DNA of 64,000 bases from positions 4,402,001 through 4,466,000 of the forward strand of contig OZ176050.1 in NCBI GenBank assembly GCA_964247055.1, in the 5' to 3' direction. This DNA is from Paragordius varius (taxonomy: Eukaryota > Nematomorpha). The notes below the pieces were generated by a model. The model searched no databases, had not been told where the DNA came from, and saw only the letters and a list, made by a program, of their open reading frames with translations. A program made the position numbers and the translations under genes. Numbering within the stretch: the first letter of the stretch is position 1; each line of letters begins with the position of its first letter. Shown here one piece after another: positions 24,101 to 37,780 of the stretch.

Positions 24101-27100
24101 AACCCCATATAAAATAATCTTAATTATTTCTAGGCTTCATAAAGTAAATTTTTTTAAAAAAAATAGCATTATTTTCATTACGAGATTTTAAGATTTATTA
24201 TAAAATTTTTACTTTGGATTAATTTAATTTAATTTTACATTAATAGTCGAAGTACAGGTTCAAAACTAACAAATTATTTGCCCATGTTCATGCCATACCT
24301 TTTACAGTTATGTGAATCTCATTCCCTTAATCATCTTTCCACGGCTGAAGTCTACCATGATGCTCTTTCAAAGTATCAATTTTTATTTTCATAAATGCTA
24401 AAATCTTGCATCATTGCTAACATAATTTAATCTATACCATTTACACTTCATATTCACCCTTGAACATTTCAAATTCACTCTTGAACAATTCAAAATCACC
24501 CTAAAATAAATTATGTGTTTTTAAAATTTAAAATTACCTATATTTTTTATAATATTCAAAAAATGAAATTTTATTTAAAATTAAAACAATACTGAAAAAA
24601 TAAACTATGCCATAAAGATATACTTCATATTAATATGAGGTATATTAGCCCGAAATACTTTTTATTTTTGAATTTGAATTGTTCAAGGGTAAATGGTATA
24701 AAATGGGTTAATTTTGTTAACAACATTTAATTCATTAATAATTAAAAAATATTAATTCATTTTTCTAGAGTTCCAGTTAATCAAGTAGACAGCATTTTTC
24801 CACCTAACGCCAATACTGAAGAGTTGGATGAATTAATTGACACAACTTTACAAACATTGGATTCCCTTATAAAATCTTCCGGTCTAATCATAACACCTGC
24901 CACTAATGGTTTAACGATTAAAGCACCATTGAATAATATTCAGAACCCTAATCCAATCTCACCTCTGCACCCTTATTTACCACAAGTTATAATATTTTAA
25001 AATTTAAAATTTGCTATATTGTCATTGCGTTAACTACACTATCCAAATATTATGCCAATTGTTCGCGATTTATTTTTGATTACATGGTATTAATTTTATA
25101 ACGTCTTATAAACTCTATTTTATGTTAAAATATTATTAATGTAAATAAAACCAAAAAAGGCGGCAAATTAACTGCAATAATACCAATATATCGATTCCAA
25201 ATGTTTATATATTTTATGTTATGATAATTAGATAATACATATTGCCCTAATATATTTGAGTTATGACCCAAATTACAATTATGGTGATCAAGATGATGAT
25301 CAAAGTAATGAAAACCAAAATTTCAGCAGCAACGGAGATAAAACCGCAATAGGTTCTGATATTATTTTATATTTTGACTAAAGGTTAAATAATTTAAGGT
25401 AAAAAACATATAGAGGTTTTATTTTTTGAAAATTTAAGTACTTTTACATTTAACTATTGTTTATGTATAATCCCCATGCTTAAATCTTTATTACTTTTTC
25501 AAATTATATGTGGTTTATACCGTTGTGTTGTGTTATTTTATTTTTATAATAATAGCAAATGGAACTGACATCGAATATATGGATGAAGGCGATGACAATG
25601 GTAATTATGTTATTTGCTTTTGTAGCTTATCTTTAAAAAAACAAAAAAAATTTTATTTTTCCTTTTCCCCTGTTCAACATAGTTAAAAATAGACCTAACT
25701 TTTATAATTTCTTGATATTAATGGTTTTATTTTACGAATGATTTTGGTTAACAACTAATAAGATTGGAAGAATGTTAAATTTCTTTATTATTTTTAAATC
25801 CCGATTTTCGTAGATGACTTTGTTTACGTTTCGTTAGCATTATTATTAAGGGGTAACAACAGTATTAATGTTTTAATTCCAGGAATATTAAGATTATATA
25901 AATATTTTTCCGTTGTAATTATAATATTTATTGATAAATTAGCTAAATTATTTCAAACTCTCTAGCTTTCATTCCTGCGACTTTAAGAACAATTTTGTGT
26001 TTTAATGGGTTTTGCGATATACATTTAATATAATTGTTTCAATTTACTCACATCTATTGATTGGTTCGTTTGCAAATTTGCATTATAATTTGTTGCAACT
26101 TATTAGATGGGGATCAATTTTCCCCACCTTACGAGGAATCTGACCTTTCTGAAAATGATGATGAGGATGATCTTAGTTGGAAGGTTCGACGTTCAGCTTG
26201 TAAATGCCTTAAATCACTCTTGGAAACGAATGGTTTAATATCTGACATAGATCTTAACAATCAGTTTTATCGGATTTTGGCAAAATCAATTATGTCAAGA
26301 TTTAAAGGTATATATATAAATATATATATATAATATATAATTTTTTATTTATAGGATAAACTGCTAATTATTTGTATGGTTTTTTTTATAAAAAGTTAAA
26401 TGTATATAAGTAAGTAATTTTCGTATTTTATTACTCATGTTTAACACAATGTAATGCGGTTAATTACAAACGAAAAAAAGTCATATTTATGTAATTTTTT
26501 CCCTACAATAACCTAACAGGCCCATATAACCCGTATTATTGCTCTGTTACTTATTATGTAGCTTTAAAAAATCATTTATAAATAAGTTTTTCACCTATCT
26601 ATTTATGTTTTGTGATCGTAATAAATAATAGTAAAATATCTCTATAAAAAATATGAAATGTTCTTTTATTTATAGAACGTGAAGAAAATGTCAAATTGGA
26701 TGTTATAAATCTTTTTTCTTGCCTACTTGCGCGAGTTTATTCAATGTTACAATTACCACTCTCAGCGGTTGAAAGAGAAAACCACTTATTGTTAAAGGAA
26801 TGCACTCATTTAAACAATAAGTAATAATTTTTAAACCAATATTTCTCGGCGTCTACTTGAAAATATGAACAAATTGAATAGTTTTTGTTTTGCTATTGAT
26901 AAAATGATTCTTAATTGTTTAAAATCATTACAATACCCGTATTATTTAATTTTATATATATATATATATTTGTAATTCATTGGAACTATTTTTATATATT
27001 CTTTTTCTATTCGTTTTTCGATTTTAGCAATAATTTCAAAGAAGCTCTTAAACGCATGGAAATAAATGTTTGTAACTATGAGGATATATGTAACATATTG

Positions 27101-30100
27101 AATCAAGCCCACAAACTGCTGTACAAAAAGAATTTTAAAATACCACAAGCTACATATCACTTGATATCGAAACTTACTGACATTATAGAAATTATTTTCA
27201 AATATTATAATGCAAACATTCTAAGGAATGACACTGCGTTTCGGGATAAAATGAATGCGATAATTAAAGCAACTCTCTATACAATTAGGTAGGATTTTAT
27301 ATATTTTGGATTCATATTTTATTTGGTTATGATTTATTGGTGCATGTTAAATGGTTTTATGTTACTAATTGATATAAAATTTGGCAAGTTTACAGTAAAT
27401 TGAGTAGTTGTCTATATTTTTTATATTGCCTTAGTTTTCGGTACTCATAATTGTCAGATATATATTTAATATAAATTCCTTTTATTGAGATGTTTGATTT
27501 ATTCCAAATATACTGGTAAATGCGCTAAAAACTATCTATGTCCGAAAACAATTACTTGACCCTATCGATCGAAATAAATTAGAAAGGGAACAAATTTTAC
27601 AGTTTTTTTACATGATTGTAATCAAGAAATTTCCAACTATTAAGCCTGCGGTTGAAATATAAAATATTTCATGATGGTATATAAAATAATATTTTAATCA
27701 TCCAAACATTTTAAATAATTAAACCGTATTATCTATATAAGAAAATGATATTAGCTATCAAATAGATCCAACTTAAATGTCTCACAACAAAAATCATAGG
27801 ATTTAATTTTTTAAACAAACATTATTTTAATATTTTATCTATATGTTCACAATATTTACGTAAATTCTTAATATAAAACATTTTAAAGACTTCTTTTATA
27901 TTTCTATCCATATTTAAATCTTTTTTATTTAGGGGGCGTAATTTGTGTTTAATTTCATGGAAAATACACTCAATAGGGTATAATTGAGGTGAATATGGTG
28001 GCAAAAATATTAAATTTTTAAATTCCTTATTTCGAGACGATGAATAAGAGCATTATCTAAAATTATATAGGATGATGAAGGTATTATTTAAAAAATTCCT
28101 GTAAAAAATGATATATATCATCCCCGTTGTATGGGTCAGATTTATATTCATATTTTATCATTCCGTTTTTTCCAATCATAACCAATATTTTTACCTCTTG
28201 GCTTGCTTTTAATTGTGAAAAATTCTCCCTTTTTACACCAACAATATAGATTAAGACTGTAATCATGGATTCCAGTCTCATTCATATAATATATGTCACT
28301 GTGCAAAAACTGTAAAACTTCCTATGCATCGTTTTATTGCGATTTATAGGCTCAATCTGCGCTTGTTTACGAACAAAAGAATATTTCTTAAGACATTTAT
28401 ACAATGTGGATTTTGAGATTTTTAATGAATAAGGAATATTATCTAAAATATCATCAATTGTTATATTATTATTTTCTTTTAAAATATTTTTGATGGCTTC
28501 CTTTAATTTACAATTATCTAATTTTGGCTTGCGGTCGCTTTTTTGAGGAGGTGTAACGTATAAACGCCTGCGATATTTATATATTGTGGATCTAGACATT
28601 TTTAAAATATTTATATTGTCCGTCATGGTATTATTTGAAGTGGACGGATTACTGAAAAGGCTCTTGGCAATTTCATTCTCTTCATTTGTCCAACTTCCTC
28701 TGCCTTAATCAAACATTCACAAAGTTATTATTTGTGATAGTTGAATAAACATTATATTTAACAAAAGGAAGCCATCTAAATATTTTAAATGAAAATAATA
28801 ATATAACGATTGAAGATATTTTACATAATATTCCCTATTCAAAGTGTCAAAATCTACTTTAAATGTCTTAAGAAATCTCTTTTGTTCTTTAGCAGGCGCA
28901 GATTGAGCTTATAAATCGCAATTAAATATTGCATGGGAAGTTTTACAGTTTTTGCACAGTGAATATTATATGGATGAGACTGGAATCAATGATTACAGTT
29001 TTAATTTATATTGTTGGCGTAAAAAGGGAGAATTTCCCACAATTAAACGTAAGCCATGAGGTAAAATAGCTATGATTGGAAAAAACGGAATAATAAATTA
29101 TGAATAATCTGACCCATACAATGGGGATGATATATATCATTTTTTACAGAAATGTTTAATAATAACTTCATTCCTATATAATTTTAGATAATGCCCCTAT
29201 TCATCGTTATCTCGAAAAAAGGAATTTAAAAATTTAATTTTTTCGCCACCATATTCACCTCAATTAAACCTTGAGTGTATTTTCCATGAACGCGCCCTAA
29301 ATAAGAAAGATTTAAGTATGGATAAAAATATAAAAGAAGTCTTTAAAATGTTTTATAATAAGGATTTACGTAAATATTATGAACATTTTGATAAAATATT
29401 AAATAATGTTTGTTTAAAAAAATTAAATTTATTGCCTGAAAATTCCTATGATTTTTGTTGTGAGACATTTAAGTTATATGTATTTTTTGATGTTAATATC
29501 ATTTTCCTATTTAGATAATACGGTTTATAGAAATTATTTAAAATGTTTGGATGATTAAAATATTATTTTATATACCATCATGAAATATTTTATATTTTAA
29601 CTGCAGGCTTATATGTAATAGTTGGATATCTCTTGATTACAATCATGTAAAAAAACTGTAAAATTTGTTCCCGTTCTAATTTATTGCGATCGATAGGGTC
29701 AATCAGTAATTGTTTTCGGACAAAAATATTTTTTAGGGCATTTGCCAGTATTTTAATCTATTTTCTCGATTATTTATTGTTTACAATTGTTTATCATTAT
29801 ATTGATGTTTTTTTCATATAAATATTTAATTAAAAATAATCATTGCTTCTCTTTTACATTAATTTTTAATTGATATTGTAGTTGTATTTGATAGGCAGAC
29901 GAATAGTAGTTAATCGTCTGCTTAATGAGCTTATACGGTAAAATGGTTAAAAGCAGAGTTCCATCTTCTTGTTAATTGAAAGTTGTCACACGTAACAATA
30001 TATTTAAGAGAGTTGATGATATGTAAATTAATTTAAAAATACAGTCAGTGTAGAAGCCCATTGGATTGTTGATATTTTTGATTTAACCTTATTATAAGAT

Positions 30101-33100
30101 TATTACGCATATGTAAGAAACATTGTATAAAATAGAATTTATATGATAAAAATTTGAAATATTATTATTTTTTAATTTACATTCAATTATATGACAGGGT
30201 GATTGGAGTTAATGATGTATAAGGGAAGTTTTGCCTTATTAATTAAATAAAATGCGAGATTTATTTAATTCTATTCATATATCTTAATTAGTGTTTAATC
30301 AAAAATGGTTTATTTCAAAGTCGGTGAATATCAAATGCTATGTTATAGTTTTAAAGCCTCTTAAATACATAGTGAACATTTAGCCGACTAGTATATAGAG
30401 GGTTATTATTTATCAATATTATAGATGAGGGCCTCTTCATATCCTATTATTTTTCGGTTTTATGTCCGTATAAAAAAATTTGTACGCATATTAAAAATTT
30501 AAATCTTTTGATATTTACAATATGTTTGTTATAAAAAAAATTTGTCTGTTAGTTAAAAATTCCATCGGATAATTACAACTACTTAGATTTCAACAACACA
30601 CTCTATGGTTATATGAGATTTACTTAATCATTCCTAAAACATTATATAAAATTTTTGTAGAAATTCACAGTGTCCTTCAGGCGTTCGCATTGAAGCAATA
30701 CAGTTTTTGCACAAATTAGCCCTATTTGAAATGCATTTGAAACAAATGGATTATAAAATTGTACATATGTTTCGTCGCATTGAATTTCAACAAGTATTTT
30801 TTAAAATTCAAGATATATCATACGATATAGCTCAAAAATCTAAAACTTATTTTTGACTGTTTGTAAATTAGAGTATATGTAATAAAAATATCTTCAGTTA
30901 AAACAAAAAGTTTTTTATAATTACAAATCACTTTTTAAATTTTTTATAGATTTTTCAACATATTGAATTTTTAAATTTTTTGATAACAGTTTATTTCCGA
31001 TTGCCTTAACGAGAAATCGCCCAAATTCTTGGCAGATTTTTTCGCCCTTTTGAAAGACCTAATCAAATCTTTATCGCTTTATCAGGATGTGGAAATTGGT
31101 ATTTTAATAGTTTTATTTTATTTTTCACCTTTCTAGGTATAATTATTCTTTATGATTTTTGTTTTGCGAATGCTTTTACACAGCATTTAAAATTTGTTTT
31201 TTTTTTCATTCTTTCAATAATTAATGTTTAATAGACGAAAAAATATGAATTAACCTATTTTTTTTAATGGTTTTGAATTTGCTACTAAGTTAATTTTTTA
31301 CTGACGCAGTCTTTAGCTCTTTAAGAATATTATTATCATGAAAGAACTGCATGGTACTTAACCGATACGACCGTTTAAATGGTTTAATACTTTCAAAATA
31401 TATCAAAATAATTAATGAAGAAGGGATTATAACTTTAAAATTTCACAATATTTTTATTTAATTTTATGCCATCATTTAATGTAATAAACATTTTTTTGAA
31501 AAGACTTTAAACCCTATTTGCTACATACATTTGATGTAGCTAAATAACTATTTTGTATTTATACTATTTCCTATAATTCCTATTGAGAAAAATTAATTGT
31601 GCAAAAAGATTTTTTTAATTCCTGTAATTAACAATTTTACTTTCATGTTAGGACGTGATATTCCCCTTTATCTTAACTGGGTTCATCAATGTTATAATCG
31701 ATCCTCTGATACCGAAGTCAAAGAAAAGGCTATAGCTTTCATGTAATGATACAGCTTTTATACTTTACAAGACTTATTAAAAATTATATCACATATTTTG
31801 ATTTAATTTTATGTTTTGATAGTTGGAAAATTGGTTACCTAGGAAAATAAATATAATAACAGCTGAAAATAAATGGCTTTTTATTTCAACTCTGGAAGCT
31901 ACAATTCATTTTTTCATTCCTAAAAGGCACATTTTTTAAGAATTAATTTATCAATAATTTTTATATAAATTGTATTTTACAAATTTATACAGGGTAACCG
32001 TACTACATTACTATTCCCCCAAAATAAAGCCGGACATGATAGAGCTTGTGTTAAAAGCATTACGAGATCGCATAGTTAATGAAAGTACACGAATATCGGC
32101 CCTTCGATTCTTAATATTTTATTTGAAATCTCCTAACACAAAAATTGTATTCCCTGGATTAGATGTATACTATATTTAAATTGTAATATTTGTAAAGAAA
32201 ATGCCAAGTTTAATGTACAATGTAAGTGAATATATATTCCTAGTTTTCCGAAATATTGCCAGATATGATTAACAGACATAAAAACATTATTATTAACTAA
32301 AATCAAGAACAAGCAAAAAATACATTTTTTATATGCACTATTGTTAAGTTAATAATTTTGCTCTTGCTGTAAATGCTATTTAGCATAATTATATAGTTTT
32401 TACCTATTTATATTTTCAATTATTTACCAAAAACGCTTCTTTAAATCAAATTGTATCAAAATATATTAATATTAAATATTTTTTATTTATTTCATTAGTT
32501 AGAGCTATTACAAATCCTAGCTCAATACCTTCAAAAAAATGATGCTACTCTTAAAACGCTTTCTTTGACTGCAATGTCACATATCTTGAAAAACCATCAA
32601 CCAATCCTCTCCAAAACTAATACTGAAGAATATAAACCTTTAGCAACGTTTATAGGAGATAGCCTTGTTAATAACCAATTACCTCGATTACTGCTGGATA
32701 GTGATACACGAATCCTACAGGTTATTTTTTATTCTTTGGATAAATGTTAGAATATTCAAGATACTCTCCATAATCTTATTTTTATATAAAATTTATTGCA
32801 TTATTATAACAATTGAATTTTTATGTAACATTGTCCGTCAAACAGGAAGGTTAATTGAAAATTTAATATTTTACTATATCATTTAATTATTGAAGATTAT
32901 AGAATAAGTTAAAATCGAGCGTCTTTGTGCATATAAATTTTTTTGCTTTTGGTGAAATATGTTTTATATATACATATATATATATATATATTTCAAACGT
33001 TTTAAGAACTAAATATTTGTTGTAGTGTTGAAAAAACTTTTCGCGTAAGCTTTTAAATAAAAACAGATCTACCTTGATTCAGATTTTTAATCAAATATAC

Positions 33101-36100
33101 TCGTTTTTGTCTAATTATGCCTTGGCTTTCTGACTAATATAAAATATCTTAAGCATCCTTTCCAAAACTCAATCAAAATAAAATCTATTATATATGGTAT
33201 AAAAATTGTGATATAATATATATGGATTTTTTTCCAAAATAATGGTAATTTTAGTAAAGGCTTCTTATGACCAAATCACTAAATTTCAACCTTTGATCCC
33301 TCTAAAAATTAAAGATTTTGAAAATAGCATTTGGAAAGATTCTTTTTTGACTAAATATGGAAAAAGGCAGGAATTTATAATTCTAAGCTATCTTGATGTA
33401 GTTGGAAACCTAAGACAAAAATTGTTTTAACGGGCCTCTCTATATTCATATCTCGTCTCGGTTTACAAATCAACCCTGTCTTTACGTGTACAAAATTTAT
33501 TTTTTAAATCTTCGCAATTTTATAAAATTCCGAATTTATTTTAGCCATATAGATTGGAATTGAAACTTATAAATATTTATACTTTATTAATTGAGTACAA
33601 TATATTAATGAATACGTTTTTATTACATTTGCAACAATTTTATGTATAATTTACTGATATAGTTGACAATATATTTGCTTACTGTGATATTGGATCGATA
33701 CCCGTCCACTATATCACAAGCTTGGAAACTTTTTGAGCATAATGATTATTCCAAATCGTCAAATATGGAACATAAAGCAAATCTCAATATATTTTCGGGA
33801 CTACATCATATTATATATTCAATACCATTGCAAAGTAAAATAACATACGCATTAATAGTTTCGAACAAGAAAAAAGTTATACATATTAATTTTTCTGGTT
33901 TTCGATTTCATTTTTTATGAAAGATACAAACAAGTATATTGAATATTTTACGAATTTTATTTTAAAAAATTATGAGGACATGTGCTTTTTTAACACACTT
34001 TTTAATTTGACCCGTATATAAATAATACCCGGTTTGACCGCTGATAAAAACAGCCACTTATGTTTATAAGCAGCCATCTAATGTGAATATGATTTATTGA
34101 GATTGGTTTTAAAATTTTGATTATGTAGAAACATATCTTATAAAATATGGTAATTAAAATTTTTAAATTTTTATTTTGTAAGTTTACGTGATTATATATA
34201 AAAACCATAAAATGTATTCAAACCGTTTGTCATCCCTAAATACATATATTTCTGCTTTAAATTATTTTTCTCATCTCTTAGGTGATATACTTAAATGGAC
34301 TCTGGTGTTCTTTCAAAATTTTGCTGCGAAATTCGAATCTCCTATGTTTGAAGATATTGTCAAGGTATAATTTTTTTCTTTTACACTATAGCAGTATTTA
34401 ACTCAACCATTGGATACAACTAACTTTGATGGAAAAAAATTATCCTCGCCTATTCCTTCCTTTGTAATTATTTGATTTTAATATATATATTCTTTTTTTG
34501 TGTTGTAAATAGATATCTAATTAATTTTGAAACCAAATCTATAAATATTTTCTCATTTTTAGAAAAATAAAGGGTATAAAAGAAATACTTTATCAAACAA
34601 TCATAAACGCAATTTTATATTTTGGGGCTATTTTTAGTTACTAACTGTTTTTTTTGCTTAAAGGTGTTTCAAAATATGGCTAAAATAACCGTAGCTATGA
34701 TATCTAATCACCATGATTCAAAATGTTTACCCTTTCTCCACCAATGTTTGAGCAATTTTTCCCAACTCACACCTCTTTTAATACAACACTATCATCATGC
34801 AGAAAATAATGATTATTCAGATAAAATTGATCAATTGTTATACACGTTATACAGTTTGGGTGAATTAATGGCCCAACGAATTTGTACCCTAAGTAATGTA
34901 ATTCAAGTTTTTCACAACAAAGAAAATTCCAAAACAAATTTATTACAACAAGACCCAATGTCAGTTTATACAGAACATATTCAAAAACGACTGGCAGAAT
35001 TGTACATAGCTACTCTCTCCTCAAACAATATTGCGGCCAAAAACAATGGTGAAACACAAAACTCAAATAATATGAATGTTGATGGTATTGAGACCAATTT
35101 GGGAAAACAAAATCCTTTAAATGTTTACACAAATAGTAGAAATGGAGATTTACGCAATGCCATTGCTTTTACTATGGGTGAGGACACATATTTTTGATTT
35201 GATGGTTAATTTGTTTTTATATTGATTGGGAAATTTATCTTTAATATTAATTTATGTTCCTAATTATCCTTCTATTTTCGAAGATATGGTACTTTTTACT
35301 TTTATTTATAATGGTGTTTAAATAATATATATTTGATATAATAGGGAGTTTTATTACGGATGATTCAATCGGTATTATTCCAACTTTAACTGAAGAAATG
35401 TCGAGTATGCAGGCTAATCAAGCAATATATCAATTGTTTTATCTTTCGGCTTTTAATGAGGTATAATTATTGGATTACACTAGACAATTATTTCTGCCAT
35501 TCAAGTTTTTTGCATTTTATGATATTTACTAATATTTTAACAGTAAATTTGAAATAAAAATTTTAATTCGACCTAAGACTTTTGTATAATTTGATTTTTT
35601 GAGTATGCGCCAATGTTTTTCTTTGAAAATATATACAATAAATGCCCATGTGTAATATATCATTCGAAAGAGTAATGAAAATTTTATAATATGCATACTA
35701 TTATGTTTTACATCGATTGTTAGTATTGGACAAGGAAGCGACAAACGCGCGAAGCGAGAGCGTTTTGTAAATTAATATATTTTTAAAACTAATGTATGAA
35801 AATAGCTCTCAAACTTCGTCTAGATGGCAATGAAAGTCGAAAAATAAAACAAGAAGTTTTTTTGATCTAAACACTTATTTATTGTTTTTCAAAACAGCTA
35901 TTTTTGAGTTTTTTGTTTTTTAAAACAAAATATCATCTCATCAATATTAATTTATTTTTTTTTAGGAAGCTTATAATTTCATAATTTCAAAAACTAAAAA
36001 CAAGTTTAAATTTTTTTTATTTTTTTACGGTTGAGTAATAATGAGTTATTTTAAATTATATTAAAATCGAAGTATAATTATTGCCATCCTTGCAACATTT

Positions 36101-37731
36101 TACCCTTCTTCTCTTTAAATTAAACTAGTATTTGATCAATTGTGACCCAATTCAAAATCAACCTTCAACTGATAACAAGAATACTCGCTTGGAACTTATT
36201 TTAGATGCTCTTTTGAACCAATATTTCCCTGGTAAAATTATCAAATTATTTTCTAAAAAAAATTTTTACTTCCATATAATTTTTCGTAAAAAATGCTAAA
36301 ATGAGATGCGAATGTAAAATTTATTTTTATATTATTAGCTTCTGAAATCCAAAACATTTCTACCGAACCTGTATTTATGTCAAGTGAAAATATTTCATCA
36401 GATTATTCTCGATTATTTTGCGCAAAACTTTGTTCTTGCCTTAGTCTTTTATGTTACTTGATACCAAATCCGACCATCTCTCAAATAACTGCCAAAATAC
36501 ATAAATTATCGATGCAATTAACTCCTACGAATTCAGAAGTCAAAACAAATAATACAAACTATAAATTAAATATCTTGATACAATCTATCATACAAAGTCT
36601 CACCCATGAAACTAATCAAGAAGTTTGTATTGATTATCTATTGTTTTAAACTATACTTTTTACTTATTGTTAATTAGTTTTCTCGTTAATTACAGTCATG
36701 TATATGTAGAATTGACAGAAATTCGTTTTTAAATGATTATAATTTGTTTTTAAATGTTTTAATGTTTGATATGTCAACTTTCAACATGCGCATTTTAAGC
36801 ATTAAAATAATAATAGCTTATTTATTATAAACAATTAAAAACAAAGTTAAATCAATTAAAAACGTATATCTGACAATTCTAGACATACATGACTATAAAT
36901 TGTGCAACAAATTTTACCCTTGAAAATATCTTGCAATTTTTAATGATTATACAGATTTTTTTCAAATTTGATCATATTTTATGTCACACCCATTCAAAGA
37001 TTCCTAATCTATTGTATAAAGTCTTCAAATAGTAAAATTTTAGAAAAATTTTATATAATCGTGCAAAATTATGATCGATGATCTAGATTGGGTATCGACC
37101 TTCATATAATTTTTAAATATAGATAAATTTATTATTACAGTAAAAATTGAAAATGTACGGACAAAACGTAAAAATATAAAGACAAATATTTTTTTTAAAA
37201 GACAACCCTACTTAGATCTAGATTTAATTGAATTATAACTCATATTTAATATTGCGTGTATAATGATATATATTATTAAGACAATGATTTTTATATTTTA
37301 CAATTGTAATTATATAGCTTATAGAGGAAAAATTAAGGTTTTTAAAAGTATGATTGTCTTTTGAATAAAAAAAATTAGTCTTCATATTTTTACGTTTTTC
37401 CCGTATAATTTCAAGTTTTACTTTATATATTATAGAAATGTTTCGCTGTTTGCTTTTATAAAAATGGAGATGCCGTTGGCTTAGATGAGGATATGGAACG
37501 TTCAGAAAATGGCCACAAATTTGCTAATTTTCTTCAACATCAAAGTATGGAAAACAAAAATTTTTTTATAATTAAATCATATCGATTTATATATATATAT
37601 ATAATTAAAATTTCCTACTGTACGATGATTTTGGAAATTTATCTTACTCTAGTTAAATATTTTATTAGTTATTAAAATATCTAATTCTTCATTCAGTTTA
37701 TTTTAATTAACAAGTTGTATTGGCATCTAGT

Positions 37732-37780
<49 letters not shown>

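Noticed and set aside
30794-30856. Extension of the CAND1 exon past 30793 ([13 protein letters not shown])
   Set aside because: It superficially resembles DPFYKITSEALL of human CAND1, but it ends in a stop without a donor. The next exon at 30990 carries the true counterpart in the right phase.
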